Assembly: GCA_045587545.1 (NCBI GenBank)
Contig: JAZNCN010000003.1
Span: 1-64,000 of the forward strand
Direction of reading: 5' to 3'
Origin: Caccoplasma_A sp045587545
GTDB taxonomy: Bacteria > Bacteroidota > Bacteroidia > Bacteroidales > G3-4614
Length of the DNA stretch: 64,000 bases
In this document: piece after piece, positions 28,214 through 37,415 of the stretch
Layout: every line of letters begins with the position of its first letter
How positions within the stretch are numbered: position 1 is the first letter of the stretch
Notes under the pieces: model-generated
Database searches by the model: none
Told to the model about the DNA's origin: nothing
Seen by the model: the letters and a program-made list of their open reading frames with translations, nothing else
Made by a program: the position numbers and the translations under genes

Positions 28214-28861
28214 ATGAAAAATTTTTTAGTTTTATTACTTGCAGCACTTTTGGTAGTGCCTGCGGTTGAGATGGATGCAAAAAACCGTCAGTTGGCAAAA
28301 GCTCAAAAGAAAGAGTATAAACAAAAAATGAAAGAATTCAAAAAAAGCAAATGGACTTTGCTTGGTAGCAGTCACAGCCTTGAAGTAGCTCTTTTAAAAC
28401 ACTATGACAAACTAAATGCCGAAGGCGAAAATTGTTATGAAGTGGTAGGAATAGCACCACGTTTCAAATCAAAAAATGTAGGACATCAAGAAGCTATCAA
28501 CAACGCATGTATAACATATGCGCAACAAGCTGGAAGCAGTGTTAAAGGACGCATCACAAGCGATATAGCAGGGAACGGGGATAATACATCTGCCGAGTTC
28601 GACCACTTCTACGCGGCATACGAACGATTAGTTGAGAAAGAGATAAAAGGCGAAATGGTAGAATCGTTCAGCATTATTCGTACAATCGACAAAAAAGCAG
28701 GTGAGTATGAGATGCAAACATTCTTTATCATTGATGAAAGTGCAGCAACAAGAGCAAGAATAAGAGCTATGGAGAATGCACTAAAAGAGAGCAAGACAGC
28801 ACAAAAATATGCCGAGAAAGTAAGTCTATTTGTTCGTGAAGAATTTGAAAGTCAAGAATAA
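28214..28861 (+). CDS. Secreted conserved hypothetical protein
   Basis: 215 residues with a signal peptide (MKNFLVLLLAALLVVPAVEM) and a lysine-rich stretch just after it (KAQKKEYKQKMKEFKK). I do not recognise a named domain. The body is mixed alpha/beta with the segment NACITYAQQAGSSVKGRI and a helical C-terminus. The layout resembles the LPP20-type stress or envelope proteins found beside similar genes. It sits 30 bp after the PEGA-barrel gene and 5 bp before the next gene. Confidence 0.65.
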   Translation: MKNFLVLLLAALLVVPAVEMDAKNRQLAKAQKKEYKQKMKEFKKSKWTLLGSSHSLEVALLKHYDKLNAEGENCYEVVGIAPRFKSKNVGHQEAINNACITYAQQAGSSVKGRITSDIAGNGDNTSAEFDHFYAAYERLVEKEIKGEMVESFSIIRTIDKKAGEYEMQTFFIIDESAATRARIRAMENALKESKTAQKYAEKVSLFVREEFESQE

Positions 28862-28866
28862 ATAAC

Positions 28867-30672
28867 GTGAAAAGAATATTAATAATCATATTAATAACCA
28901 TAACTATGCTCCCAATTTATGCACAAGATTGGGAGCATATAAAAAAATCTCCACTATACCTTTATGGAGAAGGTTGGGGTGTAACAGTCAGTGAAGCAGA
29001 TAACAATGCCTTAAATGACCTTATAAGTAAAATAAGCGTACAGGTAACAGGCGAAATAGAGCAACAAGAGAGCGAAGGAGTATCAAACGACTCTTTAGTA
29101 GCAAAAAAAGATTTTGTTGCAAAAATAAGAACCTATACGCAAGCAACTCTTACAAACACCGGGCGAGAGATAGTGGAGAACGAACCCGATGCATATGTAG
29201 TTCGCTACATAAAACGTAGTGAGCTAAACCGTATATTCGACAGGCGAAAACAAAAAGCCCTTGACTATGTATATTCAGCACAACGTGCCACCGAGAAAGA
29301 GAAAATAGATGTAGCCTTGAAAGACTACTATTGGGCATTAATGTTAGTACAATCGTTGCAATATCCCAACGAAGCATACTATACCGATGAGTGTGATAAA
29401 AAACATATCCTTACAAAATGGATACCAGATCAAATGAATAAACTATTCTCTAATCTCAATATAGAGGTAGTAAATCGCAAAGATTGTGATGTGGAGTTAA
29501 GGATTACTCATAATGGAGATATCGTAAGCTCGATAGACTACACCTACTTTGACGGACGAGATTGGAGTAATATATATAGTGCAAAAGACGGGTGCGGAGT
29601 TCTCGAACTCGCACCGGGTAATATAAACGAAAATTATCAGTTGAAGATAGAGTACGAATATCGAGGTGAATCACATATTGACAAAGAGGTTGAAAGCGTA
29701 ATGAAGTTGAACAAACCAATTGCCTTACGCAATGCATACTTTAATGTAAAAAGTAAATTTGAGATATGCACAGAAGACCAATGGCCAAATCAAAAACAAA
29801 ATGAAAGTATTGCTTCTTCGCCTATAAGCGATACCGAGCTTGCAAGTTACGAAGAGGCATTAAACAGAGTAGAGTCGGCATTAACAACAAAAAACTTTGA
29901 AAATATTGAAACACTCTTTACCCCCGAAGGATATGAGATATTTACTCAGCTATTAAAGTATGGTAATGCAAAGGTAGTGGGAACACCACAACACACCTAT
30001 TATCCCTATGATAATTATGTTGTGGCTCGAGGCTTACAGATGTCGTTTTCTTTTGCGAACGGCTATCGCAAATCGTTTGTAGAAGACGTTGTATTTACAT
30101 TTGATGAGAACAATAAAATAAATAATATTGTATTCGGGCTTGGCGAGGAGGCAGAGAACGATATCTTATACAAAGAAGCTTGGCCCTCCAAAGCACGAGT
30201 AGCACTAATGCAGTTTTTAGAAAATTACCAAACAGCCTATGCTCTTAAACGACTTGATTATATAACAGAAATATTTGACGATAATGCAGTAATCATAACA
30301 GCAACAGTAGTTCCTGCTTCTGTGAATAAAAAGATTGATAGTCCCGAATTGCACGAAATACAAAATAAAATTATCAAATACAACAGATACACAAAAGATG
30401 CCTATTTAAAACAGTTAGAACGCAGTTTTAATAGCAAAGAATATATAAACCTCCGTTTTGCTGGTAACGATGTTCGTAAGTTAGGACGAGGAGGTGAGGT
30501 ATATGCCATACAAATATCACAAGAGTATTACTCTTCGAACTATGGAGATAAAGGCTATCTCTTCTTAATGATTGATATAAACGACCCACAAAAACCTTTA
30601 ATAAAAATTCGTACATGGCAACCCGAAAAAGATTCCAACTTTGGATTGTATGGACCAGAAGATTTTAAATAG
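28867..30672 (+). CDS. LPP20-like secreted protein, GTG start
   Basis: 601 residues. The GTG at 28867 is chosen because it gives a full signal peptide (MKRILIIILITITMLPIYAQ) and lies 5 bp after the previous stop; the next ATG would cut the signal. Residues ~20-120 (YLYGEGWGVTVSEADNNALNDLISKISV) match the LPP20 lipoprotein domain, in which A-rich helices pack against a sheet. The C-terminal half contains two further repeats of an NTF2-like or SnoaL-like type (EEALNRVESALTTKNFENIE and LMQFLENYQTAYALKRLDYI); this part is inference. It is predicted periplasmic and to work with the two preceding envelope proteins. Confidence 0.65.
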   Translation: MKRILIIILITITMLPIYAQDWEHIKKSPLYLYGEGWGVTVSEADNNALNDLISKISVQVTGEIEQQESEGVSNDSLVAKKDFVAKIRTYTQATLTNTGREIVENEPDAYVVRYIKRSELNRIFDRRKQKALDYVYSAQRATEKEKIDVALKDYYWALMLVQSLQYPNEAYYTDECDKKHILTKWIPDQMNKLFSNLNIEVVNRKDCDVELRITHNGDIVSSIDYTYFDGRDWSNIYSAKDGCGVLELAPGNINENYQLKIEYEYRGESHIDKEVESVMKLNKPIALRNAYFNVKSKFEICTEDQWPNQKQNESIASSPISDTELASYEEALNRVESALTTKNFENIETLFTPEGYEIFTQLLKYGNAKVVGTPQHTYYPYDNYVVARGLQMSFSFANGYRKSFVEDVVFTFDENNKINNIVFGLGEEAENDILYKEAWPSKARVALMQFLENYQTAYALKRLDYITEIFDDNAVIITATVVPASVNKKIDSPELHEIQNKIIKYNRYTKDAYLKQLERSFNSKEYINLRFAGNDVRKLGRGGEVYAIQISQEYYSSNYGDKGYLFLMIDINDPQKPLIKIRTWQPEKDSNFGLYGPEDFK

Positions 30673-30700
30673 AAAGAACTCTATATTCACATTATCTCTC

Positions 30701-30726
30701 CTTTGAAATTTAATTTGTATCTTCGC
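30701..30726 (+). promoter_or_regulatory. Promoter-like element upstream of mfd
   Basis: TATCTTCG at 30718-30725 preceded by TTTG with a 12-bp spacer, then gcA. It nearly matches the element in front of the ABC-F gene at 23235-23258. The mfd ATG is 20 bp downstream. Confidence 0.5.
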
Positions 30727-30745
30727 ATTTTAGAATTAAAATTAG

Positions 30746-33700
30746 ATGCAAGAGGAAGATATTGTCAAAATAAGAGATATTTTCAATTACTCGTTAAGGA
30801 AGAGTGCATTTGAAAAAGCTATTACAGATGAGAAGTGTAAAACAATTCATCTGCAAGGGCTTATTGGCTCATCTTCGGCAATAGCGCTATCGGCTCTAAA
30901 AGATATGGATAGGTGTGTTATTGCTGTTGCCAACGATGCCGAAGAGGCAGGTTATCTCTATCACGATATTTGTCAGGTTACTAATAACAATAGTGATGTG
31001 CTCTATTTTCCATCGGGTTATAAAAGGGCTATTAAGTATGGTCAGACCGATGCTGCCAATGCCATTCTGAGAACAGAGGTATTAGGGCGATTGAGCAGAG
31101 ACAATGGAAGTGCCATTATTGTTACTTCACCCGATGCTCTTGCCGAAAAGGTTATTTCGGACAAGGAGTTAAAAAAGGGTACTCTGCACTGCAAAGTTGG
31201 CGATGCCCTAAATATGGAGGTGTTTGCCGACAACCTTTTTGAACTTGGTTTTGAGCGTTGCGACTATGTTTATGAGCCGGGGCAATACTCGGTACGAGGC
31301 AGTATTATTGATGTATATTCTTATGCTGGCAGTTACCCTTACAGAATTGACTTTTTTGGAGATGAGGTTGATTCAATAAGGAGTTTTGATATTGAGAGCC
31401 AACTTTCAAAAGAGAAGGTTGCAGAGATTGATATTATCCCCGATATGGGTATCAATGAGAAATTTGGCATATCAATTCTTGAGTTCATAAAACCCGATAC
31501 TGTTTTCGCTTTTGCCGACCTTGCATGGGCTTGCGAAAGGATTAAGAGTATTGCATCAGAGAGCATAGCTGCCCAATTGGTTTTAAGTCAAGAGGGCGAT
31601 ATGGAGGCCATGGAGAAGGTGATTGACCCCGATGCGTTTGCAACAGATATTTTAAACTTCAAACGTATTGACTATGGCGCAAAATGCTACTCAAAGAGTT
31701 TCTCTACCATTAAATATGAGATTGCCCCTCAACCTATATACCACAAAGATTTTGACAAGGCTGCCGAGTCGTTTGCCGAGTTTATTAAAGAGGGATACAA
31801 AATTTATATTTTAAGTGATAGTCGCAAACAGATTGACCGCTTAAGCGAAATTTTTGCCGAACGTAATAATTTTATCTCTTTTACTGCAGTAAACAGAACT
31901 ATTCATGAGGGATTTATTGATAGAGAGAGAAAAATTTGTTTGTTTACCGACCACCAGATTTTTGACCGTTTTCATAAATACAATCTTAAAAGCGACCATG
32001 TCAGAAGTGGAAAACTTGCTCTTTCGCTTAAAGAACTTAAACAGATTGAATTGGGCGACTATATTGTTCATATCGATTATGGTATAGGACGTTTTGGCGG
32101 GCTTGTAAGGGGTAATATAAACGGCTATATGCAGGAGATGGTAAAACTTGTTTACCAAAATAACGACATGATTTTTGTGAGTATCCATGCTCTGCATAAG
32201 TTATCGAAGTATAAGGGTAAAGAGGGCGATGCTCCGCGTATATATAGGCTTAATGGCAATGCTTGGGCAAGATTGAAGGAGAAGACAAAGAGCAAGATGA
32301 AAGAGATTGCTCGCGATCTTATTCTTTTATATGCCAAACGTGCGACACAAGAGGGGTTTGCTTTTTCGACTGACAGCTTTATGCAAAACGAGTTGGAGGC
32401 AAGTTTTATGTATGAGGATACTCCCGACCAACTTAAAACCACTAACGAGGTTAAGGCCGATATGGAGAGGGCAAGACCTATGGACCGTCTTATTTGTGGT
32501 GATGTTGGTTTTGGTAAAACCGAGATTGCTGTGCGCGCCGCTTTTAAGGCTGCTTGCGACAATATGCAAACTGCTGTATTGGTGCCAACAACGGTGCTTG
32601 CTTATCAACACTATAATACATTTAAAAACCGTCTGAAAGATTTCCCTGTTAAAGTTGAATATTTGAGCCGTGCAAGAAGTGCCAAAGATACCAAACGTAT
32701 TTTAAAGGAGCTGGAGAGCGGAGAGATTAACATACTTATTGGTACTCACAAAATTATTGGTAAAGATGTCAAGTTTAAATCGTTGGGGTTGCTTATTATT
32801 GATGAGGAACAAAAATTTGGCGTTGCTGTTAAGGATAAGCTTAAACAGATTAAGAGTAATGTTGATACCCTAACAATGTCAGCAACGCCTATACCTCGAA
32901 CTTTACAATTTTCTTTAATGGGGGCAAGAGACCTATCTGCTATAACCACCCCTCCACCAAACCGCCACCCTATCCAAACAGAGGTTCACCCCTTTAATGA
33001 GGATATTATAAAAGAGGCTATTGAGTTTGAGTTGAGCCGAAACGGACAGGTATTTTTTGTTAATAACAGAATTGCCATGCTTGCCGAGCTTGAGGGCATT
33101 ATCCTTAAACTTGTGCCTGATGCAAGAGTTATTGTGGGACACGGACAGATGGAGCCTGAGAAACTTGAAAAGGTCATTCTTGATTTTGCCAATCATGAGT
33201 ATGATGTTTTACTTTCGACCACAATTATTGAGGCAGGTGTTGATATGCCAAATACAAACACAATAATTATTAATGAGGCTCAGAATTTTGGTTTGAGCGA
33301 CCTTCATCAACTTCGTGGCAGAGTTGGACGTAGCAACAAAAAGGCTTTCTGCTATCTGCTTACTCCCCCATTCTCTGTTTTAAAAACCGATGCTCGCAGA
33401 CGCTTGCAGGCTATTGAGAATTTCTCGGAACTTGGTAGCGGTATTCATATTGCCATGCAAGATTTGGATATTAGAGGTGCCGGCAACCTGCTTGGTTCGG
33501 AACAGAGCGGTTTTATTACCGATTTGGGATATGAAACTTATCAAAAGATATTAAAAGAGGCTGTTGGAGAATTGAAAACAGAGGAGTTCTCTGATTTATA
33601 TGAAGAGGAGAACAATAGCAACGACAACTTTGTTGACGAGTGCATTATTGAAACCGATATGGAGTTGTTATTCCCAGCCTCGTACATCGAAAATGAATCG

Positions 33701-34081
33701 GAACGTATTTTGCTTTATCAAGAGCTTGACAATATGGAGCGCGAAGAAGATATTGCAGAATTCAAAGCAAAATTGGAAGATAGGTTTGGGCGTATTCCCA
33801 AACAGGGCGAAGAGTTGATAAGGGTTGTTTCTCTAAGACGTCTTGCTAAGCAACTCGGAATGGAAAAAGTTACTTTAAAGCAGGGCAAGATGAACCTATA
33901 TTTTGTATCGGACGAGAAGAGCAAATATTTTGAGTCTGATACCTTTGGTAAAATTATTGATTATGTTCAACGCGAACCTAAACGTGCCGCTTTACGTGAA
34001 AACCGAGGCAAACGCATTCTTACCATAGGTTATATTGATAACGTTGCTATGGGTATTGAAATTCTGGAGAGGATTGTTTGA
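30746..34081 (+). CDS. mfd: Transcription-repair coupling factor Mfd
   Basis: 1111-residue ATP-dependent translocase that removes RNA polymerase stalled at DNA lesions and recruits UvrA. The N-terminal UvrB-like module includes VYEPGQYSVRGSIIDVY. The RNA polymerase interaction domain begins near 440 (GDYIVHIDYGIGRFGG). The motor has Walker A GDVGFGKTE at about residue 585, IIDEEQKFGV in motif II, and LRGRVGRSNKKAFCY in motif VI. The C-terminal regulatory D7 domain is present. The length is normal. Its 3' end is only 19 bp from the convergent YigZ gene, with no clear terminator between. Confidence 0.98.
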   Translation: MQEEDIVKIRDIFNYSLRKSAFEKAITDEKCKTIHLQGLIGSSSAIALSALKDMDRCVIAVANDAEEAGYLYHDICQVTNNNSDVLYFPSGYKRAIKYGQTDAANAILRTEVLGRLSRDNGSAIIVTSPDALAEKVISDKELKKGTLHCKVGDALNMEVFADNLFELGFERCDYVYEPGQYSVRGSIIDVYSYAGSYPYRIDFFGDEVDSIRSFDIESQLSKEKVAEIDIIPDMGINEKFGISILEFIKPDTVFAFADLAWACERIKSIASESIAAQLVLSQEGDMEAMEKVIDPDAFATDILNFKRIDYGAKCYSKSFSTIKYEIAPQPIYHKDFDKAAESFAEFIKEGYKIYILSDSRKQIDRLSEIFAERNNFISFTAVNRTIHEGFIDRERKICLFTDHQIFDRFHKYNLKSDHVRSGKLALSLKELKQIELGDYIVHIDYGIGRFGGLVRGNINGYMQEMVKLVYQNNDMIFVSIHALHKLSKYKGKEGDAPRIYRLNGNAWARLKEKTKSKMKEIARDLILLYAKRATQEGFAFSTDSFMQNELEASFMYEDTPDQLKTTNEVKADMERARPMDRLICGDVGFGKTEIAVRAAFKAACDNMQTAVLVPTTVLAYQHYNTFKNRLKDFPVKVEYLSRARSAKDTKRILKELESGEINILIGTHKIIGKDVKFKSLGLLIIDEEQKFGVAVKDKLKQIKSNVDTLTMSATPIPRTLQFSLMGARDLSAITTPPPNRHPIQTEVHPFNEDIIKEAIEFELSRNGQVFFVNNRIAMLAELEGIILKLVPDARVIVGHGQMEPEKLEKVILDFANHEYDVLLSTTIIEAGVDMPNTNTIIINEAQNFGLSDLHQLRGRVGRSNKKAFCYLLTPPFSVLKTDARRRLQAIENFSELGSGIHIAMQDLDIRGAGNLLGSEQSGFITDLGYETYQKILKEAVGELKTEEFSDLYEEENNSNDNFVDECIIETDMELLFPASYIENESERILLYQELDNMEREEDIAEFKAKLEDRFGRIPKQGEELIRVVSLRRLAKQLGMEKVTLKQGKMNLYFVSDEKSKYFESDTFGKIIDYVQREPKRAALRENRGKRILTIGYIDNVAMGIEILERIV

Positions 34082-34100
34082 GTTGTTAGTTATTATTTAA

Positions 34101-34724
34101 TTAAAACGACAAACCTTTATCGATGATTTTTACAGAGTTAAGTTTTTCTAATTTACCTATTACTTCATCGGCAAATTCAAGGGAAATATGAAAAGATATT
34201 GAGCATTGATTATCAAATATGCGCTCTCCTACTCTTATGCAATCTTCTTTATCTTTTAGTAGTCGCATCACACCTTCCATATCGATATAGTCAAACTCAA
34301 CAAGTAGCTCACACTCTACGGTGCGCTCCACTATGGTGTTATTGCGTATGGCATCTAAGGCAGCCTCTTTATAGGCAACTATAAGACCTCCCGTGCCAAG
34401 TTTTATACCTCCGAAATAACGTACAACCACTATCAGAACATTTGTTATTTCGTTTGAAAGCATCTGCCCCACTATGGGTTTTCCTGCAGTTCCTGACGGT
34501 TCGCCATTATCGCTACTGCGCGTAAACTCGCCGCTTGCACCCACTCTGTACCCCCAACATACATGACGGGCATCGTGAAATTTATTGCGATACTCCTCAA
34601 CATAAGCCATAGCCTCATCTACCGTAAATACGGGTATGGCAAAGGAGATGAATTTACTCATCTTCTCTTTGTATAAACCTTCTGATATCGTGGATATGGT
34701 TTTGTATGAGGTTATTTGACTCAT
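34101..34724 (-). CDS. YigZ/IMPACT family protein
   Basis: 207 residues with the UPF0029/IMPACT fold. The pattern DARHVCWGYRVG, SDNGEPSGTAGKPI and VVVRYFGGIKLGTGGL is diagnostic. A C-terminal DUF1949-type domain follows. In eukaryotes IMPACT inhibits the Gcn2 kinase; the bacterial role is unknown. Its start overlaps the end of the nitroreductase gene by 4 bp, so it is the last cistron of a four-gene leftward operon. Confidence 0.93.
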   Translation of the reverse strand: MSQITSYKTISTISEGLYKEKMSKFISFAIPVFTVDEAMAYVEEYRNKFHDARHVCWGYRVGASGEFTRSSDNGEPSGTAGKPIVGQMLSNEITNVLIVVVRYFGGIKLGTGGLIVAYKEAALDAIRNNTIVERTVECELLVEFDYIDMEGVMRLLKDKEDCIRVGERIFDNQCSISFHISLEFADEVIGKLEKLNSVKIIDKGLSF

Positions 34725-35572
34725 ATTTGTGTAAAGTCAATATCTATGCGATCGGTATATTTCTCAAATCGGAATTGTGGCATTCCGAGTGCCATTCCTG
34801 CACACATTACTCCTTTTATACCCAATCTCTTCTCAAGTTCACCTTTTTTAAGACGGGTAGCCGACAATACAAAGCCTGTATAGAATTGAGCCACGCCAAG
34901 ACTCTCTGCCATCAACGATGCGTTTTGATATGCCAAATTTGCATTCTCAGCTCCAAATCTATCGCCTTTGGGCGCCGATATTATAAGCATCGCAGTTGCT
35001 TTGCGCATAACGTTATCATTACCCTTTTCAAATTCAGCTTTTAAACGGTCAAGCATGGGTACCATTGCAAAAGTTTTAGGCATCAAAAGTTTTGTTATTG
35101 GTGCCACGACTCTATTTGCAAGTAGTTTGCGTATGTTATAAAAGGTCTCAATAGTAAATGATGTTACCTCTCTTATTTTTTCAATATCGGTTATAAGTGT
35201 AAACTCAAGATTTTGCGAATTTGTTGCAGTTGGCGCACGATATGCGGCTTCAACTATCATCTTAAGCATATCCTCAGATATCTGTTGCGAGGAGATAAAA
35301 CGGTTTGAGCGACGACCTTTTATCAAAGTCATTATCTGCTCGGGTGTAGGATAATCTGCAAGAGAAAACTTATGTATCTTATCTTGAGGAAAGAGAGAAT
35401 GTGTTATTGCATCGGCAGGACATGCCGATACGCAATGACCGCACCCGATACAAGTTTGCTCGTTTTGTGTTGCAAGCCCATTTTCTCCTTTATAGAATAT
35501 CAAATCGGGGCAGATGTTTATACATCTGCCACATTTGATACATTTATCTCTGTTTACCGATATTTCAATCAT
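34721..35572 (-). CDS. Ferredoxin-nitroreductase fusion protein
   Basis: 283 residues. Residues 1-55 form a 2[4Fe-4S] ferredoxin domain (C11, C14, C17, C21 and C41, C44, C47, C51). The rest is an FMN-dependent nitroreductase fold (IKGRRSNRFISSQQIS, then AAYRAPTATNSQNLEF). Electrons would pass from the clusters to FMN, but the substrate is unknown. A loop reading LMPKTFAMVPMLDRLKAE is an insertion typical of this ferredoxin-fused subgroup. It overlaps the YigZ gene by 4 bp and follows nadC after 6 bp. Confidence 0.92.
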   Translation of the reverse strand: MIEISVNRDKCIKCGRCINICPDLIFYKGENGLATQNEQTCIGCGHCVSACPADAITHSLFPQDKIHKFSLADYPTPEQIMTLIKGRRSNRFISSQQISEDMLKMIVEAAYRAPTATNSQNLEFTLITDIEKIREVTSFTIETFYNIRKLLANRVVAPITKLLMPKTFAMVPMLDRLKAEFEKGNDNVMRKATAMLIISAPKGDRFGAENANLAYQNASLMAESLGVAQFYTGFVLSATRLKKGELEKRLGIKGVMCAGMALGMPQFRFEKYTDRIDIDFTQI

Positions 35573-35578
35573 AGGTTA

Positions 35579-36418
35579 TTAACAAGCTTTAAAACTCAAA
35601 TCCAAACCTTTTACTGAGTGGGTCAATGCTCCTACTGAGATATAATCAACTCCGCATTCTGCATAACTGCGCAGAGTATCAAATGTTATTCCGCCTGATG
35701 ATTCGGTTTCGTAACGGCCATCAATTATCTCAACAGCTTTGCGAGTTAGCTCCGGAGTAAAGTTATCAAGCATTATTCGGTCAATACCGCCACACTCAAT
35801 AGCCTCTTGCAACTCATCAAGGTTACGAACCTCTATCTCTATTTTTAAATCTTTACCCTTCTCTTTTAAGTATGATTGAGCACGTTTTATTGCATTTGTT
35901 ATACCTCCTGCAAAATCAACGTGATTATCTTTTAAAAGAATCATATCAAACAATCCTATTCGATGGTTTACTCCACCACCTATTTTTACTGCCTCTTTTT
36001 CTAACAAGCGTAATCCCGGTGTTGTTTTGCGAGTATCCAAAACTTTTGTTTTTAATCCTTCAAGCTGTTTTGCATAACGGCGTGTTACGGTTGCAATACC
36101 ACTCATTCGTTGCATTACATTAAGCATCAATCGCTCAGTCTGTAATAGAGAACGAACTTTACCACGAACTATAAATGCTATATCACCCACCTTAACCTCA
36201 TCGCCATCGTTCAAGAATTGTTCCACTTCAAGCTGAGGGTCAAATGCTGCAAATATACGTTTTGCCATCTCAACACCTGCCAATACACCATCTTCTTTTA
36301 CTATTAGCTTTTGCGCTCCTTGTGCATCTTCAGGGATACAACAAAGAGTTGTGTGGTCTCCATCGCCTATATCCTCGGCAAATGCGAGTTTTATCAAATC
36401 ATTAATTAAATTCTCCAT
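35579..36418 (-). CDS. nadC: Nicotinate-nucleotide pyrophosphorylase (carboxylating)
   Basis: Quinolinate phosphoribosyltransferase of de novo NAD synthesis: quinolinate plus PRPP gives nicotinate mononucleotide, CO2 and PPi. 279 residues. The motifs DTRKTTPGLRLLEK and GGGVNHRIGL bind substrate, and IEIEVRNLDEL with IMLDNF complete the barrel. nadA and nadB are not in the window. It is flanked by DUF4783 (7 bp) and the nitroreductase (6 bp). Confidence 0.97.
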   Translation of the reverse strand: MENLINDLIKLAFAEDIGDGDHTTLCCIPEDAQGAQKLIVKEDGVLAGVEMAKRIFAAFDPQLEVEQFLNDGDEVKVGDIAFIVRGKVRSLLQTERLMLNVMQRMSGIATVTRRYAKQLEGLKTKVLDTRKTTPGLRLLEKEAVKIGGGVNHRIGLFDMILLKDNHVDFAGGITNAIKRAQSYLKEKGKDLKIEIEVRNLDELQEAIECGGIDRIMLDNFTPELTRKAVEIIDGRYETESSGGITFDTLRSYAECGVDYISVGALTHSVKGLDLSFKAC

Positions 36419-36425
36419 AATTATA

Positions 36426-36809
36426 TTATAATTCTTCTATTCTTATTTGCGATATTTTTTCTATCTCACCGTCAGCATCAATCAAAACATGTATTCTGAA
36501 ACTCTGTTTTACCGTTTCATATTTACATATCATATATATTACACCCCCTTGACTATTATCGTGTAACACTGTAAAACTTTTAGGAGGATTTGTTTTAAAA
36601 AACTTTGAAAGTTCCTGAACAGCTTCGTTCTTTTGCAACGAACGTCTTAAAGGATATGAAACCATAAATAAACGGTCAGCCATAGCCTCTGATACTATTG
36701 TTGCATCTCCTTTTTCAAATCCGCTTTCAACACTCATTCGGGCATCGTTTGCAAATGACGATGTAACAATTGCCATCATTACCAATAAAACAAGAAGTAA
36801 CTTTTTCAT
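36426..36809 (-). CDS. DUF4783 small exported protein
   Basis: 127 residues with a signal peptide (MKKLLLVLLVMMAIVTSSFA) and a compact NTF2-like body containing MSVESGFEKGDATIVSE and the closing IRIEEL. Proteins of this type are widespread in Bacteroidetes and often lie beside nadC. The function is unknown. It is the first gene of the leftward operon and has a consensus -7 box. Confidence 0.82.
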   Translation of the reverse strand: MKKLLLVLLVMMAIVTSSFANDARMSVESGFEKGDATIVSEAMADRLFMVSYPLRRSLQKNEAVQELSKFFKTNPPKSFTVLHDNSQGGVIYMICKYETVKQSFRIHVLIDADGEIEKISQIRIEEL

Positions 36810-36871
36810 AATTCTTTTAATATTACTCTCTTTTTACTATTTTTACAGCAGATAAACTACCTTATATTTTA

Positions 36872-36879
36872 CAAAAGTA
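36872..36879 (-). promoter_or_regulatory. -7 box for the DUF4783-nadC-nitroreductase-YigZ operon
   Basis: On the minus strand TACTTTTG, an exact TAnnTTTG match, 63 bp upstream of the DUF4783 ATG. Confidence 0.6.
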
Positions 36880-36909
36880 CATAAAAAGTCAATACTATAC
36901 TACATCAAT

Positions 36910-37377
36910 ATGAAATTAGTTTTTTTAATGGTTGGCAAAACCAACGAAAAATATTTTAACGACGCCATATTGGAGTACGAAAAAAGAATTAAACGTTTTA
37001 TTCCCTTTGAGATTATAACCATACCCGATTCAAAAGGGATAAAAAGTGCCGATGTATTAAAAGAGACAGAAGGCGAACTAATTCTTAAACAGGTAAAATC
37101 TGACGATTTCTTAATTCTTCTTGACGAAAAAGGGAAGAGTTTTAGTTCAATAAAATTTGCCTCTTATGTTGAAAAACTTTTGAGCCGTAGCGACAAACGT
37201 ATAATTTTTGCAATTGGAGGTGCATACGGTTTTTCAAAAGGGGTATATGAGAGAGCCGACGATAAAATTTCTCTCTCTGAAATGACATTTTCGCACCAAC
37301 TTGTAAGAGTAGTTTTTACCGAACAGCTTTACAGAGCTTTTACCATTATAAACAACCTGCCCTATCATCATGAATAG
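36910..37377 (+). CDS. rlmH: 23S rRNA pseudouridine1915-N3-methyltransferase
   Basis: 155-residue SPOUT methyltransferase that modifies pseudouridine 1915 in helix 69 of 23S rRNA. The SAM-knot motif FAIGGAYGFSKGVY begins at residue 100, LLDEKGKSFSS is in the middle, and the C-terminal tail ends in the family-typical LPYHHE. It is divergent from the DUF4783 operon and convergent with hemW. Confidence 0.98.
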   Translation: MKLVFLMVGKTNEKYFNDAILEYEKRIKRFIPFEIITIPDSKGIKSADVLKETEGELILKQVKSDDFLILLDEKGKSFSSIKFASYVEKLLSRSDKRIIFAIGGAYGFSKGVYERADDKISLSEMTFSHQLVRVVFTEQLYRAFTIINNLPYHHE

Positions 37378-37415
37378 TGCAAATATTGCAGTTATTCTAT
37401 ATTGCTTGTGTAAAT

